The position numbers and the translations under genes are program-made. From Paraplanobispora siamensis (GTDB lineage: Bacteria > Actinomycetota > Actinomycetes > Streptosporangiales > Streptosporangiaceae): 64,000 nucleotides of DNA. The first letter of the stretch is position 1. Each line of letters starts with the position of its first letter. The stretch lies in the NCBI RefSeq assembly GCF_016863175.1, contig NZ_BOOJ01000027.1:274888-338887 (forward strand). The letters run 5' to 3'. The notes below the pieces were generated by a model. The model was not told the origin of the DNA. It saw only the letters and a program-made list of their open reading frames with translations, and searched no databases. Positions 56,802-64,000 of this stretch are shown here, in pieces.

Positions 56802-58188
56802 CGGGGGACCTCCAGATCCGGCCGCCGGGATAGGTGTGGTCGGCGATCGACGCCGCGTGCATCTGCGCGCCGAAGCCCGGCCGGCTGGGGGCCGTGTAGG
56901 CGCCCTTCCTGATCACCACCGGGTCGACGAAGTGCTCGTGGAGGTGGTCGACGTACTCGATCACCCGGTTCTCCATCGAGCCGCTGACCGCGACGTAGTC
57001 GAACATCGACAGGTGCTGCACCAGCTCGCACAGGCCCACCCCGCCCGCGTGCGGGCAGACCGGGATGCCGAACTTGGCGGCGAGCAGCAGGATCGCGACG
57101 TTCTCGTTCACCCCCGCGACGCGGGCCGCGTCGAGCTGGAGGTAGGAGATCGCGCCGGCCTGCAGGAGCTGCTTGAAGACCGTCCTGTTCTGCACGTGCT
57201 CGCCGGTGGCGACCGGGATCGGCGCGATGGCGCGGGCGATGGCGGCGTGGCCCAGCACGTCGTCGGGGCTGGTCGGCTCCTCCACCCAGTGCGGGCGGAA
57301 CGGCGCCAGGGCGTTCACCCACGCGATGGCCGAGCCGACGTCCCAGCGCTGGTTGGCGTCGATGGCGATCGGGAAGTCCTCGCCGCAGGTCTCCCGGGCG
57401 ATGCGCATGCGGCGCAGGTCGTCCTGGAGGTCGGCGCCGACCTTGAGCTTGATCTGGGTGAAGCCCTCGTCCATCGCCTCCTTGCACAGGCGGCGGAGCT
57501 TGTCGTCGTCGTATCCGAGCCAGCCGGGCGAGGTGGTGTAGGCCGGGTAGCCGTGCTCCCGCAGGTGCGCGATCCGCTCGGCCCGGCCGGGCTCGGCGGC
57601 GCGCAGGATGGCCAGGGCCTCCTCGGGGGTGATCGCGTCGGTGAGATAGCGGAAGTCCACCAGCGCGACGATCTCCTCGGGGGACATCTCGCTCAGCAGC
57701 AGCCACAGCGGCTTGCCCTCACGCTTGGCCTTCAGGTCCCACAGGGCGTTGACCACGGCGGAGATCGCCATGTGCACGACGCCCTTCTCGGGTCCGAGCC
57801 AGCGCAGCTGCGAGTCGTGGACCATGTCCCGCCACAGCGCGCCGAGGTCCTCGACGTCCCGGCCGATCACGTACGGCTCCAGCGCCTTGATGGCGGCCGT
57901 CTGCACCTCGTTGCCCCGGCCGATGGTGAAGGCGAAGCCGTGGCCCTCGAACCCGTCGTCGGTCCGCAGCACCAGGTAGGCGGCCGAGTAGTCGGGGTCG
58001 GGGTTCATCGCGTCGGAGCCGTCGAGCTCCAGCGAGGTGGGGAAGCGGATGTCGTGGCCGTCCAGCGAGACGATCCGGTAACCGGCGCCCGCCGTACCGG
58101 TGGAGGCGGCCTGCGCGTCCTTGGAGCCGCTCATGCCTGCGGACGTGTCCGTGGAGCCGCTCATGGGCGCGCCCGCGGGCCCGCTCAT
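56794..58188 (-). CDS. L-fuconate dehydratase (enolase superfamily)
   Basis: 464-residue enolase-superfamily dehydratase. The sequence follows characterised FucD closely: [70 protein letters not shown] with the K-x-K base, [47 protein letters not shown] as metal ligands and [19 protein letters not shown] with the His base. It dehydrates L-fuconate to 2-keto-3-deoxy-L-fuconate. ATG 58188 overlaps the FAH stop (ATGA). The first 35 residues are an odd extension with three MSG repeats; ATG 58164 or 58134 may be the real start. Confidence 0.9.
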   Translation of the reverse strand: MSGPAGAPMSGSTDTSAGMSGSKDAQAASTGTAGAGYRIVSLDGHDIRFPTSLELDGSDAMNPDPDYSAAYLVLRTDDGFEGHGFAFTIGRGNEVQTAAIKALEPYVIGRDVEDLGALWRDMVHDSQLRWLGPEKGVVHMAISAVVNALWDLKAKREGKPLWLLLSEMSPEEIVALVDFRYLTDAITPEEALAILRAAEPGRAERIAHLREHGYPAYTTSPGWLGYDDDKLRRLCKEAMDEGFTQIKLKVGADLQDDLRRMRIARETCGEDFPIAIDANQRWDVGSAIAWVNALAPFRPHWVEEPTSPDDVLGHAAIARAIAPIPVATGEHVQNRTVFKQLLQAGAISYLQLDAARVAGVNENVAILLLAAKFGIPVCPHAGGVGLCELVQHLSMFDYVAVSGSMENRVIEYVDHLHEHFVDPVVIRKGAYTAPSRPGFGAQMHAASIADHTYPGGRIWRSPDD

Positions 58189-59027
58189 GCCCGCCCCACC
58201 GTCTGGCGCTGGCGGCCGAGCCCGTCGATCTCCAGCTCCATGACCTGGCCCTCGCGCAGGTACGGCGTGCCGGGCAGGCCGAGCGCGACCCCGGCGGGGG
58301 TGCCGGTGTTGATGATGTCGCCGGGCTCCAGGACCATGAACCGGCTGAGGTAGCGGACGACCTCCGCCACCCCGAAGATCATGTTCTTGGTGGAGCCGTT
58401 CTGGTACGGCTCGCCGTCCACCCACAGCCGCAGGCCCAGGTCCTGCGGGTCGGGGATCTCGTCGGCGGTGACCAGCCAGGGGCCGAGGGGGTTGAAGGTC
58501 TCGCAGGACTTGCCCTTGTCCCACTGGCCGCCGCGCTCCAGCTGGAACTCGCGCTCGGAGACGTCGTTGGAGATCGCGTAGCCCGCGACCTTGGCCAGCG
58601 CCTCCTCGTGCGTCTCCACGTAGCGGGCCGTCTCGCCGATGACCACGGCGAGCTCGACCTCCCAGTCGGTCTTCACGCTGCCGCGAGGGATGAGGACCTC
58701 GTCGTACGGCCCGACGACCGTGTTGGCGGCCTTCATGAAGACGACGGGCTCGGCGGGGGGCGTCGCGCCGGTCTCCTCCGCGTGGTCGCGGTAGTTGAGG
58801 CCGATGCACACGATCTTCCCCGGCCGGGCGACCGGCGCGCCGACGCGCAGGCCCCCGGCGTCGAGGACGGGCGGCGTCCCGCTCTCCAGCGCCTCGCGGA
58901 CGCGTGCCACTCCCCCGGAGGCGAAGAAGGTCCCGTCGATCTCCTCGGAGATCACACGGAGGTTGCCGGCCTCGTCCATCACGACGGGCCGTTCCCGGCC
59001 GACAGGTCCAACGCGCAGCAGCTTCAC
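58185..59027 (-). CDS. FAH-family hydrolase, probable 2,4-diketo-3-deoxy-L-fuconate hydrolase
   Basis: 280-residue fumarylacetoacetate-hydrolase-family enzyme. [20 protein letters not shown] (His acts as base), [11 protein letters not shown] (metal-binding Glu), [35 protein letters not shown] and [18 protein letters not shown] cover the active site. In this pathway it would split the diketo acid into pyruvate and L-lactate. GTG 59027 has AAGGGA 6 nt upstream. First gene of the operon, 29 bp from the FadR-type box. Confidence 0.87.
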   Translation of the reverse strand: MKLLRVGPVGRERPVVMDEAGNLRVISEEIDGTFFASGGVARVREALESGTPPVLDAGGLRVGAPVARPGKIVCIGLNYRDHAEETGATPPAEPVVFMKAANTVVGPYDEVLIPRGSVKTDWEVELAVVIGETARYVETHEEALAKVAGYAISNDVSEREFQLERGGQWDKGKSCETFNPLGPWLVTADEIPDPQDLGLRLWVDGEPYQNGSTKNMIFGVAEVVRYLSRFMVLEPGDIINTGTPAGVALGLPGTPYLREGQVMELEIDGLGRQRQTVGRA

Positions 59028-59055
59028 ACCGCATCCCTTGGGTCATACAGTTCAT

Positions 59056-59066
59056 ACATCGGATGT
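59056..59066. promoter_or_regulatory. FadR/GntR operator before the fucose operon
   Basis: ACATCGGATGT is the complement of the ACATCCGATGT core before the regulator gene at 50547. Located 29 bp before the FAH start. Confidence 0.7.
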
Positions 59067-59122
59067 CTTGTCCCGTGATGCTGGCGGACCTCCGGGCGCC
59101 TGTCAATGCCTCACCACCAGAT

Positions 59123-59287
59123 ACATCCGATCTGTTAGGTGGAAGAACGTGCAGGCTATGCCGATTTCCCGGATATTCGCTGCACCCCTTCTCACAGTCA
59201 TCGGGTTTCGCCGACCGGGAGGCGGCATCCGGGCGCGCCCGCACCGTTCCCCGCAGACCCGATCCGGAGAGGCCATACATCGGATTA
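59123..59287. promoter_or_regulatory. Two degenerate FadR-type half-sites
   Basis: ACATCCGAT (59123-59131) and ACATCGGAT (59277-59285) keep one arm of the operator. They lie in the 443-bp divergent region 59028-59470, which otherwise holds the P450 promoter and no gene; possibly secondary sites for looping. Confidence 0.4.
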
Positions 59288-59334
59288 CTAAGGGTGTTGA
59301 CCGGGCGTTTCGGTAAGGCAACCGACCCGTTCCC

Positions 59335-59371
59335 TTGACTGTTGCGTCCGCACGCAATAGAACATGTTTCA
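59335..59371 (+). promoter_or_regulatory. P450 promoter overlapped by a KstR-type box
   Basis: TTGACT (59335-59340), exactly 17 nt, then TAGAAC (59358-59363). The -10 element is the left half of TAGAACATGTTTCA (59358-59371), an exact TnnAACnnGTTnnA match, so a bound KstR would block RNA polymerase. Confidence 0.7.
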
Positions 59372-59385
59372 GAAACGTATCCGAC

Positions 59386-59401
59386 CAAGCGCTTGATCAA
59401 G
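59386..59401. promoter_or_regulatory. Overlapping palindromes CAAGCGCTTG / CTTGATCAAG
   Basis: Two perfect 10-bp palindromes share CTTG, giving three alternating CAAG half-sites just downstream of the P450 promoter. They resemble the core (CAAG-NN-CTTG) of KstR2-like TetR operators. Confidence 0.45.
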
Positions 59402-59470
59402 TGCCTGGCCGTGAGCCGTGCCCGACCCGGTCCACGCCCCCCGGCACGTACGATTCACGCAGGAGGGCTC

Positions 59471-60676
59471 ATGAATATCGATCTTGTCGACCAGGATTCG
59501 TACGCGCTCAACGGTCCCCCGCTCGACCAGCTCGCCTGGCTCAGGGCCAACGCCCCGGTCTACCGGCACCACGGCGCCCCCGCGCAGGACTGGCCGGAGT
59601 TCTGGGCGGTGACCAAGCACGCCGATGTCGTCCACGTCTCCCGGCACTCCGACCTGTTCTCCTCCAGCCGCAAACTCGCGCTGTTCAACGAGATCCCCGA
59701 GGCGGAGCGCGAGATGCAGCGGCTGATGATGCTCAACCAGGACCCGCCGGAGCACACCCGGCGCCGCTCCCTGGTCAACCGGGGCTTCACGCCGCGGGTC
59801 ATCGGCAGGCTGGAGCAGCACATCCGCGACATCTGCCACGACCTGGTGGACGAGGCCAAGGGCCGCCCGTCGGCCGACTTCGTCCGGGACATCGCCGCCC
59901 CGCTCCCGCTGTACGTGATCTGCGAGCTGCTCGGCGCGCCCGTCGAGGACCGGGAGAAGATCTTCTCCTGGTCCAACCGGATGATCGGCGCCGAGGACCC
60001 CGACTACGCCACCGACCCGGCCGAGGGCCAGACCGCCGCCATGGAGGTCTACGCCTACGCCAACGAGCTGGCGGCCCGGCGGCGCGCGGAGCCCCGCGAC
60101 GACATCATCACCAAGCTCCTGCAGCCGGCCGAGAACGGCGAGGCGCTCAGCGAGGACGAGTTCGACCTGTTCGTGCTGCTGCTGCTCGTCGCGGGCAACG
60201 AGACCACCCGCAACGCGGCCTCCGGCGGCATGCTCACCCTCTTCGAGCACCCCGGCCAGTGGGCCCGGCTGGTGGCCGACCCCTCCCTGGCCGCCACCGC
60301 GGCCGACGAGATCGTCCGCTGGGTCTCCCCGGTCAACCTCTTCCGCCGTACGGCCACCGCCGACACGGTCATCGGCGGCCAGCCGGTCCGCGAGGGCGAC
60401 AAGATCGTGGTGTTCTACAGCTCGGCCAACCGCGACGAGGACGTCTTCGACTCACCGGACGTCTTCGACATCGGCCGCGAGCCCAACCAGCACATCGGCT
60501 TCGGCGGCGGCGGGGCCCACTTCTGCCTCGGCAACCACCTGGCCAAGCTGGAGCTGCGGGTGATGCTGGAGGTCCTGGCCGACCGGCTGCCCAAGATCGC
60601 CCAGGCCGGCCCGGCCCGCCGCCTGCGCTCCTACTTCATCAACGGCATCAAGGAACTGCCCGTCACGCTCACCTGA
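59471..60676 (+). CDS. Cytochrome P450, probable steroid C26-monooxygenase
   Basis: 401-residue bacterial P450. I-helix LLLLVAGNETTRNAASGG with the Glu-Thr pair, ExxR in ADEIVRWVSPVN, and the haem loop FGGGGAHFCLGNHLA with Cys352. DPPEHTRRRSLVNRGFTPRV and the C-terminal SYFINGIKELPV resemble CYP125/CYP142 sterol side-chain oxidases. AGGAGG precedes ATG 59471. The KstR-type promoter supports a role in starting side-chain degradation by oxidising C26, feeding the ligase and beta-oxidation genes 12 kb away. Ferredoxin and reductase partners are not in the window. Confidence 0.83.
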   Translation: MNIDLVDQDSYALNGPPLDQLAWLRANAPVYRHHGAPAQDWPEFWAVTKHADVVHVSRHSDLFSSSRKLALFNEIPEAEREMQRLMMLNQDPPEHTRRRSLVNRGFTPRVIGRLEQHIRDICHDLVDEAKGRPSADFVRDIAAPLPLYVICELLGAPVEDREKIFSWSNRMIGAEDPDYATDPAEGQTAAMEVYAYANELAARRRAEPRDDIITKLLQPAENGEALSEDEFDLFVLLLLVAGNETTRNAASGGMLTLFEHPGQWARLVADPSLAATAADEIVRWVSPVNLFRRTATADTVIGGQPVREGDKIVVFYSSANRDEDVFDSPDVFDIGREPNQHIGFGGGGAHFCLGNHLAKLELRVMLEVLADRLPKIAQAGPARRLRSYFINGIKELPVTLT

Positions 60677-61658
60677 CCAGCAGCGCCCGTGCGTGGTCGA
60701 CGGTGGCGACCGGCAGGCCGCACAGGACGGCGGCCGCCTCCGGATGGGCGACGACCGGCAGTGCGGCGACCGCGTCGGCGGCCAGGCCCCGGCAGTACTC
60801 GATCGTGTCGTCGATCATGGAGCTGTTCCTGAGCCGTGCCAGGACGACGGTGATCTCGTCCTCGGTCAGCCGCCGTCCGAGGAACGGGCGCAGGTCCCCG
60901 CAGTCACGGCCCACCGCCGTCAGCAGCGGGAAGCTGTAGACGCCCTGCCGCAGGTCGTTGCCGACCGGCTTGCCCAGCAGTTCGGCGGTGGAGGCCAGAT
61001 CGAGCAGGTCGTCGAGGATCTGGAACAGCGTGCCGTACCGCTCGCCGTACTCCGCCATGGCCCGCCCGTCCGGATGCGCGACCACGCAGCTCGCCCGGAA
61101 CAGGGAGGCGGTCTTGCGGCGGACCGACTCCAGGGCGTCGGCGGGCGTACGGCCGGCGTCGAAGAGGTCGGCCGTCTCCTGGAACTGGCCCTCGGCCAGC
61201 TCGACCAGCGTGGTGGCCAGCGTCTCGGCCACCGCCCTGGGGGTCGAGGCGAGAGCGGCGAGCCAGGCCCTGGCCACCATGAAGTCCCCCACGATCATCG
61301 CTCCGCCGTTGCCCAGCTCGGCGTTGACGGTCCGCACGCCGCGCCGCTCGGCGGCGTTGTCCATCAGGTCGTCGTGGACCAGCGACCCCGCGTGGATCAG
61401 CTCCACACACGCCGCCGCGGTCACCGCCCGCCGGTCGATCCGCCCGCTCAGCGCCAGCGCCGTCGCCAGGGTCAGCGCGGGCCGTAGCCGCTTGCCCCCG
61501 GCCGCGGTGATCCGCTCGGCCGCCCGGTTGATGAGCGGCAGCCGGGAGGAGGTGCTCAGCCGGTTCAGGCGGCGCTCCACCCGGCTCAGCCCTTCGGAGA
61601 GGACCGGGCCGGCCAGGAGCTCCTCCGGGCGCTGCGGGCGTGTGGCGGGGACGAGCAT
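60669..61658 (-). CDS. Polyprenyl diphosphate synthase
   Basis: 329-residue trans-isoprenyl diphosphate synthase. GGKRLRPALT; first Asp-rich motif DDLMD (residues 96-100) in LIHAGSLVHDDLMDNAAERR; second, DDLLD (216-220), in LFQILDDLLDLASTAELLGK; KTASLFRAS and GNDLRQGVYSFPLL follow. Residues before the first motif (VELIHAGSLV) are small, as in long-chain (menaquinone/heptaprenyl) enzymes. GGAGGAG precedes ATG 61658. Its stop overlaps the P450 stop by 8 bp, so the two genes converge with no terminator between. Confidence 0.88.
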   Translation of the reverse strand: MLVPATRPQRPEELLAGPVLSEGLSRVERRLNRLSTSSRLPLINRAAERITAAGGKRLRPALTLATALALSGRIDRRAVTAAACVELIHAGSLVHDDLMDNAAERRGVRTVNAELGNGGAMIVGDFMVARAWLAALASTPRAVAETLATTLVELAEGQFQETADLFDAGRTPADALESVRRKTASLFRASCVVAHPDGRAMAEYGERYGTLFQILDDLLDLASTAELLGKPVGNDLRQGVYSFPLLTAVGRDCGDLRPFLGRRLTEDEITVVLARLRNSSMIDDTIEYCRGLAADAVAALPVVAHPEAAAVLCGLPVATVDHARALLVR

Positions 61659-61719
61659 GACGGACTCCTCCGTGTGAGGACCCTTCGCGAGGGATCATGA
61701 ACCACGCTGCCCGACCCCG

Positions 61720-61782
61720 CCTGAGGACACGCTGAGCCTTCCTGAGGACACGCTGAGCCTTCCTGAGGACACGCTGAGGCCG
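61720..61782. repeat. Three 21-bp tandem repeats
   Basis: Units starting CCTGAGGACACGCTGAG at 61720, 61741 and 61762; the first two are identical, the third differs only at its end and a decayed fourth follows. Located 62 bp upstream of the polyprenyl synthase start; the 61659-61905 gap has nothing else clear. Confidence 0.85.
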
Positions 61783-61905
61783 CCTGTGAGCCCACGCTGG
61801 GAGCCCGGCACGGCCAGAACCGCCCGGGCCCGGGCACCGTCGCCCTGTAAATAGGCTGCAGGCGATCGTCAAGTGTCGTCTGCCACGGTCAGGAGCATGA
61901 CGCGC

Positions 61906-62520
61906 ATGCAGCACGCCAACCGGAAGGGGCGGTCCAGGAGGAAGCCCGCCCGGCGGCCCTCAGGTCCCGCACCCGCCGGCAGGCAGCCCCGGCCCGCCGG
62001 TCCTCCCGCCGGGAAGCCCGTCGCCGGCCGGCGGCCGCGCGGGCCGGTGGGGATGCTCTTCCTGATCGGCCTGATGGTCTTCCTGGCCTACACCGTGATC
62101 GACACCACCCGTCCCGGCCTGGAGATCGCGCTCGGCGACCGGGGCACGCCCGGCACCGCCGAGGTGCTGTCCTGCGAGGCCCTCGGCGAGGGACGCTACG
62201 ACTGCCAGGCCCGCTTCACGTTCGACGATCCTGCACGCGAGCCGATCGTCATCGACACCGTCCCCGACGCGGAGGCCGGCGAGGTCTTCCCCGCCGCCCT
62301 CACCCCCGAGGGAGACCGGGTCGTGCCCACCGGCGAACGCGGCGTCTGGACCTCGGTGGCCCTGCTCGCCCTCGTCCCGCTCTGCCTGGCCTTCATCCCC
62401 ACCATGGTGCTGTACGGCTTCGGCATCCAGCGCGGCCGCAGAACCTCGATGATCGGCGCCTTCGCGGTGTCGGCCCTGTCCCTCCTGGTCTGCGTCGTCG
62501 GCCTGATCCTCGGCTCCTGA
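61906..62520 (+). CDS. Two-helix membrane protein, unknown function
   Basis: About 204 residues. Very basic Pro/Arg/Gly-rich N-terminus (KGRSRRKPARR), helix MLFLIGLMVFLAYTVI, an extracytoplasmic domain of about 75 residues with two Cys (VLSCEALGEGRYDCQARF) that may form a disulfide, then helices SVALLALVPLCLAFIPTMVL and AFAVSALSLLVCVVGLIL. Similar in layout to DUF3592-like proteins, but I cannot assign it. ATG 61906 with AGGAG 9 nt upstream; ATG 61897 would lie too close to that site. Confidence 0.65.
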   Translation: MQHANRKGRSRRKPARRPSGPAPAGRQPRPAGPPAGKPVAGRRPRGPVGMLFLIGLMVFLAYTVIDTTRPGLEIALGDRGTPGTAEVLSCEALGEGRYDCQARFTFDDPAREPIVIDTVPDAEAGEVFPAALTPEGDRVVPTGERGVWTSVALLALVPLCLAFIPTMVLYGFGIQRGRRTSMIGAFAVSALSLLVCVVGLILGS

Positions 62521-62591
62521 CCGGCCGATCATGTCGTGCGGCCGTTCCGCCATCAGGCATCGACCGGAGCTCGACTGCCGCCTTTCTGTGA

Positions 62592-62634
62592 ATATTCCTT
62601 GTCGTTCATATTCTCGAACAGGTATATTCGCTGT
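62592..62634 (+). promoter_or_regulatory. Leaderless promoter with a phased ATATTC repeat
   Basis: ATATTC occurs at 62592, 62608 and 62624, exactly 16 bp apart. TTGTCG (62599-62604) and TATATT (62623-62628), 18 nt apart, make a promoter whose start would fall at the GTG of the ArsR gene. The repeats flank and overlap it, as an autorepressor site would. Confidence 0.5.
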
Positions 62635-63012
62635 GTGGAGACCATCGTGTGGAGTGCGCTGGCCGACCCGAACCGCCGTGCGATCCTCCACCTCCTGCTG
62701 GAGGGCCCACGCCCGGTCGGCGAGTTGAGCGAAGCCTGCGACCTGAGCCAGCCGAGCACGTCGAAGCACCTGCGAGTGCTGCGCGAGGCCGGCCTGGTCC
62801 GGGTCATACCCGACGCCCAGCGCAGGCTGTACGCGCTCGAACCCGCACCGATGGCCGAATTGGACGCCTGGCTGGCGCCGTACCGCCGACTGTGGAACAG
62901 CAGCCTCGACGCTCTGGGCCGCCATCTTGACGCCGTCGACGCGGAGCAGCACGACGGCGGTCCGGCACAGCGCCGCAGATCCGACGAGCAGAAAGGCACC
63001 GGCAAGCCATGA
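62635..63012 (+). CDS. ArsR-family transcriptional regulator
   Basis: 125-residue winged helix: VWSALADPNRRAILHLLLEG, PRPVGELSEACDLSQPSTSK and HLRVLREAGLVRVIPDAQRR, then YALEPAPMAELDAWLAPYRR. It belongs to the metal-independent ArsR group that is paired with SRPBCC/AHSA1 proteins. GTG 62635 has no ribosome site, but TATATT 7 nt upstream suggests leaderless translation; the frame further upstream reads through the promoter. Overlaps the next gene (ATGA). Confidence 0.87.
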   Translation: METIVWSALADPNRRAILHLLLEGPRPVGELSEACDLSQPSTSKHLRVLREAGLVRVIPDAQRRLYALEPAPMAELDAWLAPYRRLWNSSLDALGRHLDAVDAEQHDGGPAQRRRSDEQKGTGKP

Positions 63013-63539
63013 TCACCACGAACTCCGGCACCTACCTCGAACTCGACGACGCCCGCCCCGCGGTCCGCTTCCAGCGGATCTACGACCACCCGATCGAGAA
63101 GGTCTGGGCCCTGGTCAGCGATCCGGCCGGACTGGCCCACTGGTTCCCGTCCCCCGAGATCACCCTTGAGCTCACTCCGGGCGGCACCGTCACCTTCTCC
63201 GGCGATCCCCGCATGCCCGAGTCCAGCGGACGGATCATCTCCGTCGACCCGCCCCGCCGGCTGGCCTTCACCTGGGGCGGCGACGAGCTCCACTTCGACC
63301 TGGAACCGCTCGGGGAGCACCGGACCCGCTTCACCCTCACCAACGTCCTGCAGGACCGGGACACCGCGGCCCGCAACGCGGCCGGCTGGGACCTGTGCCT
63401 GTCGGCCCTCGACACCCACGCGGACGGCCGACCGGCCGAGGACCCGCACAACGGCCCGGCTGCCTCCTGGGACGAGCTCTACGACGGGTACGTCGCCGCC
63501 GGCCTGCCCTCCGGCGCCCCCGTCCCCGGCAAGGGCTGA
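63009..63539 (+). CDS. SRPBCC (AHSA1-like) domain protein
   Basis: 176-residue START/Bet v1-like fold. VRFQRIYDHPIEKVWALVSD, LAHWFPSPEITLELTPGGTV and GWDLCLSALDTHADG are the typical motifs of Activator-of-Hsp90-ATPase-homologue proteins that bind a hydrophobic ligand. Its ATG overlaps the ArsR stop, a pairing common in actinomycetes in which the regulator controls this gene. Ligand unknown. Confidence 0.87.
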   Translation: MITTNSGTYLELDDARPAVRFQRIYDHPIEKVWALVSDPAGLAHWFPSPEITLELTPGGTVTFSGDPRMPESSGRIISVDPPRRLAFTWGGDELHFDLEPLGEHRTRFTLTNVLQDRDTAARNAAGWDLCLSALDTHADGRPAEDPHNGPAASWDELYDGYVAAGLPSGAPVPGKG

Positions 63540-63636
63540 GGCCTGCCCGGCGAATCACGGGAGCCGTTCCGAGGCGGCGGCCGGCAGGATCCGGCAACGG
63601 CAGACGACCGGGTGGACGGTGCGCCGGCACCCGGGG

Positions 63637-63939
63637 TCAGGCCGGCGGGAGCTCCTGACGGTAAGCGGACAGGACCGGGGCCGTCTTGACGGCGAGGAAC
63701 TCGATGATCCGGTAGGTGGCCACCCCCTCGACGCTGAAGGGGTCGGTCGCCACCAGGGCCTCGACGGCCGCACGGTCCCCGCCGACAGCGACGATCACCC
63801 CGCCGTCGCGTGGAACCTTACGGCCCGAGGCGAGGAACACTCCGGCCTCGTACTGCTTGTCCAGCCATGCGGCATGGTCCGCCAGAACGGTGTCGACACG
63901 TTCGACGGGGGCCGTATAGGTGAGCTCGAGGATGAACAT
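63637..63939 (-). CDS. YciI-like protein
   Basis: 100-residue ferredoxin-like-fold protein: MFILELTYTAPVERVDTVLA, DHAAWLDKQYEAGVFLASGR with the conserved His/Asp, GGVIVAVGGDRAAVEALVAT and DPFSVEGVATYRIIEFLAV. Such proteins are possible dehydrochlorinase-like or sensory enzymes of unclear role. ATG 63939 is preferred to the TTG three codons earlier. TAGTCT 9 nt upstream could be the -10 of a leaderless transcript. The final 60 bp of the window hold no gene. Confidence 0.83.
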   Translation of the reverse strand: MFILELTYTAPVERVDTVLADHAAWLDKQYEAGVFLASGRKVPRDGGVIVAVGGDRAAVEALVATDPFSVEGVATYRIIEFLAVKTAPVLSAYRQELPPA

Positions 63940-64000
63940 GACCGTCAAGACTAGGCCGTGTTTCTTGGATCGAGGGTTGATCTGACCTTCGATCCGGCTT

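Overview
The window is very GC-rich and gene-dense. GTG starts, 1-8 bp gene overlaps, the GlgE alpha-glucan pathway and a KstR-type steroid regulon point to a filamentous actinomycete. A Streptosporangiaceae-like genome is my best guess, but this is inference because no rRNA or other marker gene is present. I saw no tRNA, rRNA, CRISPR array, prophage or intact insertion sequence.

Layout. 1-6.1 kb (minus): an Fe(III)-type ABC importer (ATPase cut by the left edge, permease, binding lipoprotein) lies downstream of a 45-residue lipoprotein, a GT-C-like membrane protein and an NAD-sugar epimerase. A near-consensus IdeR/DmdR iron box (6121-6139) sits in front of this run and in front of a divergent flippase-like/GT2 fusion. 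7.9-12.1 kb: a membrane protein with a perfect palindrome at its 5' end, a UDP-galactopyranose-mutase-like FAD enzyme, and a secreted PGRP-type amidase whose transglycosylase-like domain has Gln in place of the expected catalytic Glu. 12.2-24.8 kb: alpha-glucan/trehalose metabolism (glgP divergent from glgE-treS-mak, then glgB). Between mak and glgB lie two overlapping genes that together resemble a copper amine oxidase split in two. 24.8-26.6 kb: a decayed DUF234-type ATPase, an imine-reductase-like enzyme and a divergent HxlR regulator.

26.9-32.6 kb: secreted CBM2-GH18 chitinase behind a palindromic operator, a subtilase, and SppA. 33-34.4 kb: OhrR-like MarR regulator with a regular operator array, a mini membrane protein and a flavin reductase. 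34.6-38 kb: a quaternary-amine (OpuC/OsmF-type) ABC importer. 38.2-40.4 kb: a sigma-like protein with a C-terminal membrane anchor, and a STAS anti-sigma antagonist.

40.5-50.5 kb is a steroid side-chain degradation block: ltp2-chsH1-chsH2-chsE2-chsE1-fadD in the order of the mycobacterial igr operon, then kstR, a fadA5-like thiolase and an MBL hydrolase. KstR-type boxes precede fadD, kstR, the thiolase and, 9 kb away, a P450 gene (59.5 kb). Between them (50.6-59 kb) lies an L-fucose (6-deoxy-hexose) catabolic unit: a FadR/GntR regulator, aldose dehydrogenase, ribose-type ABC importer, SDR, L-fuconate dehydratase and an FAH-family hydrolase. The regulator and the operon share the motif ACATCCGATGT. 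The right end has a polyprenyl synthase, a two-helix membrane protein, a leaderless ArsR-SRPBCC pair and a YciI-like protein.

Best candidates for new biology: the iron-box-controlled glycan/iron locus, the split amine oxidase, the membrane-tethered sigma-like protein, and the shared-operator fucose regulon nested inside the KstR regulon.
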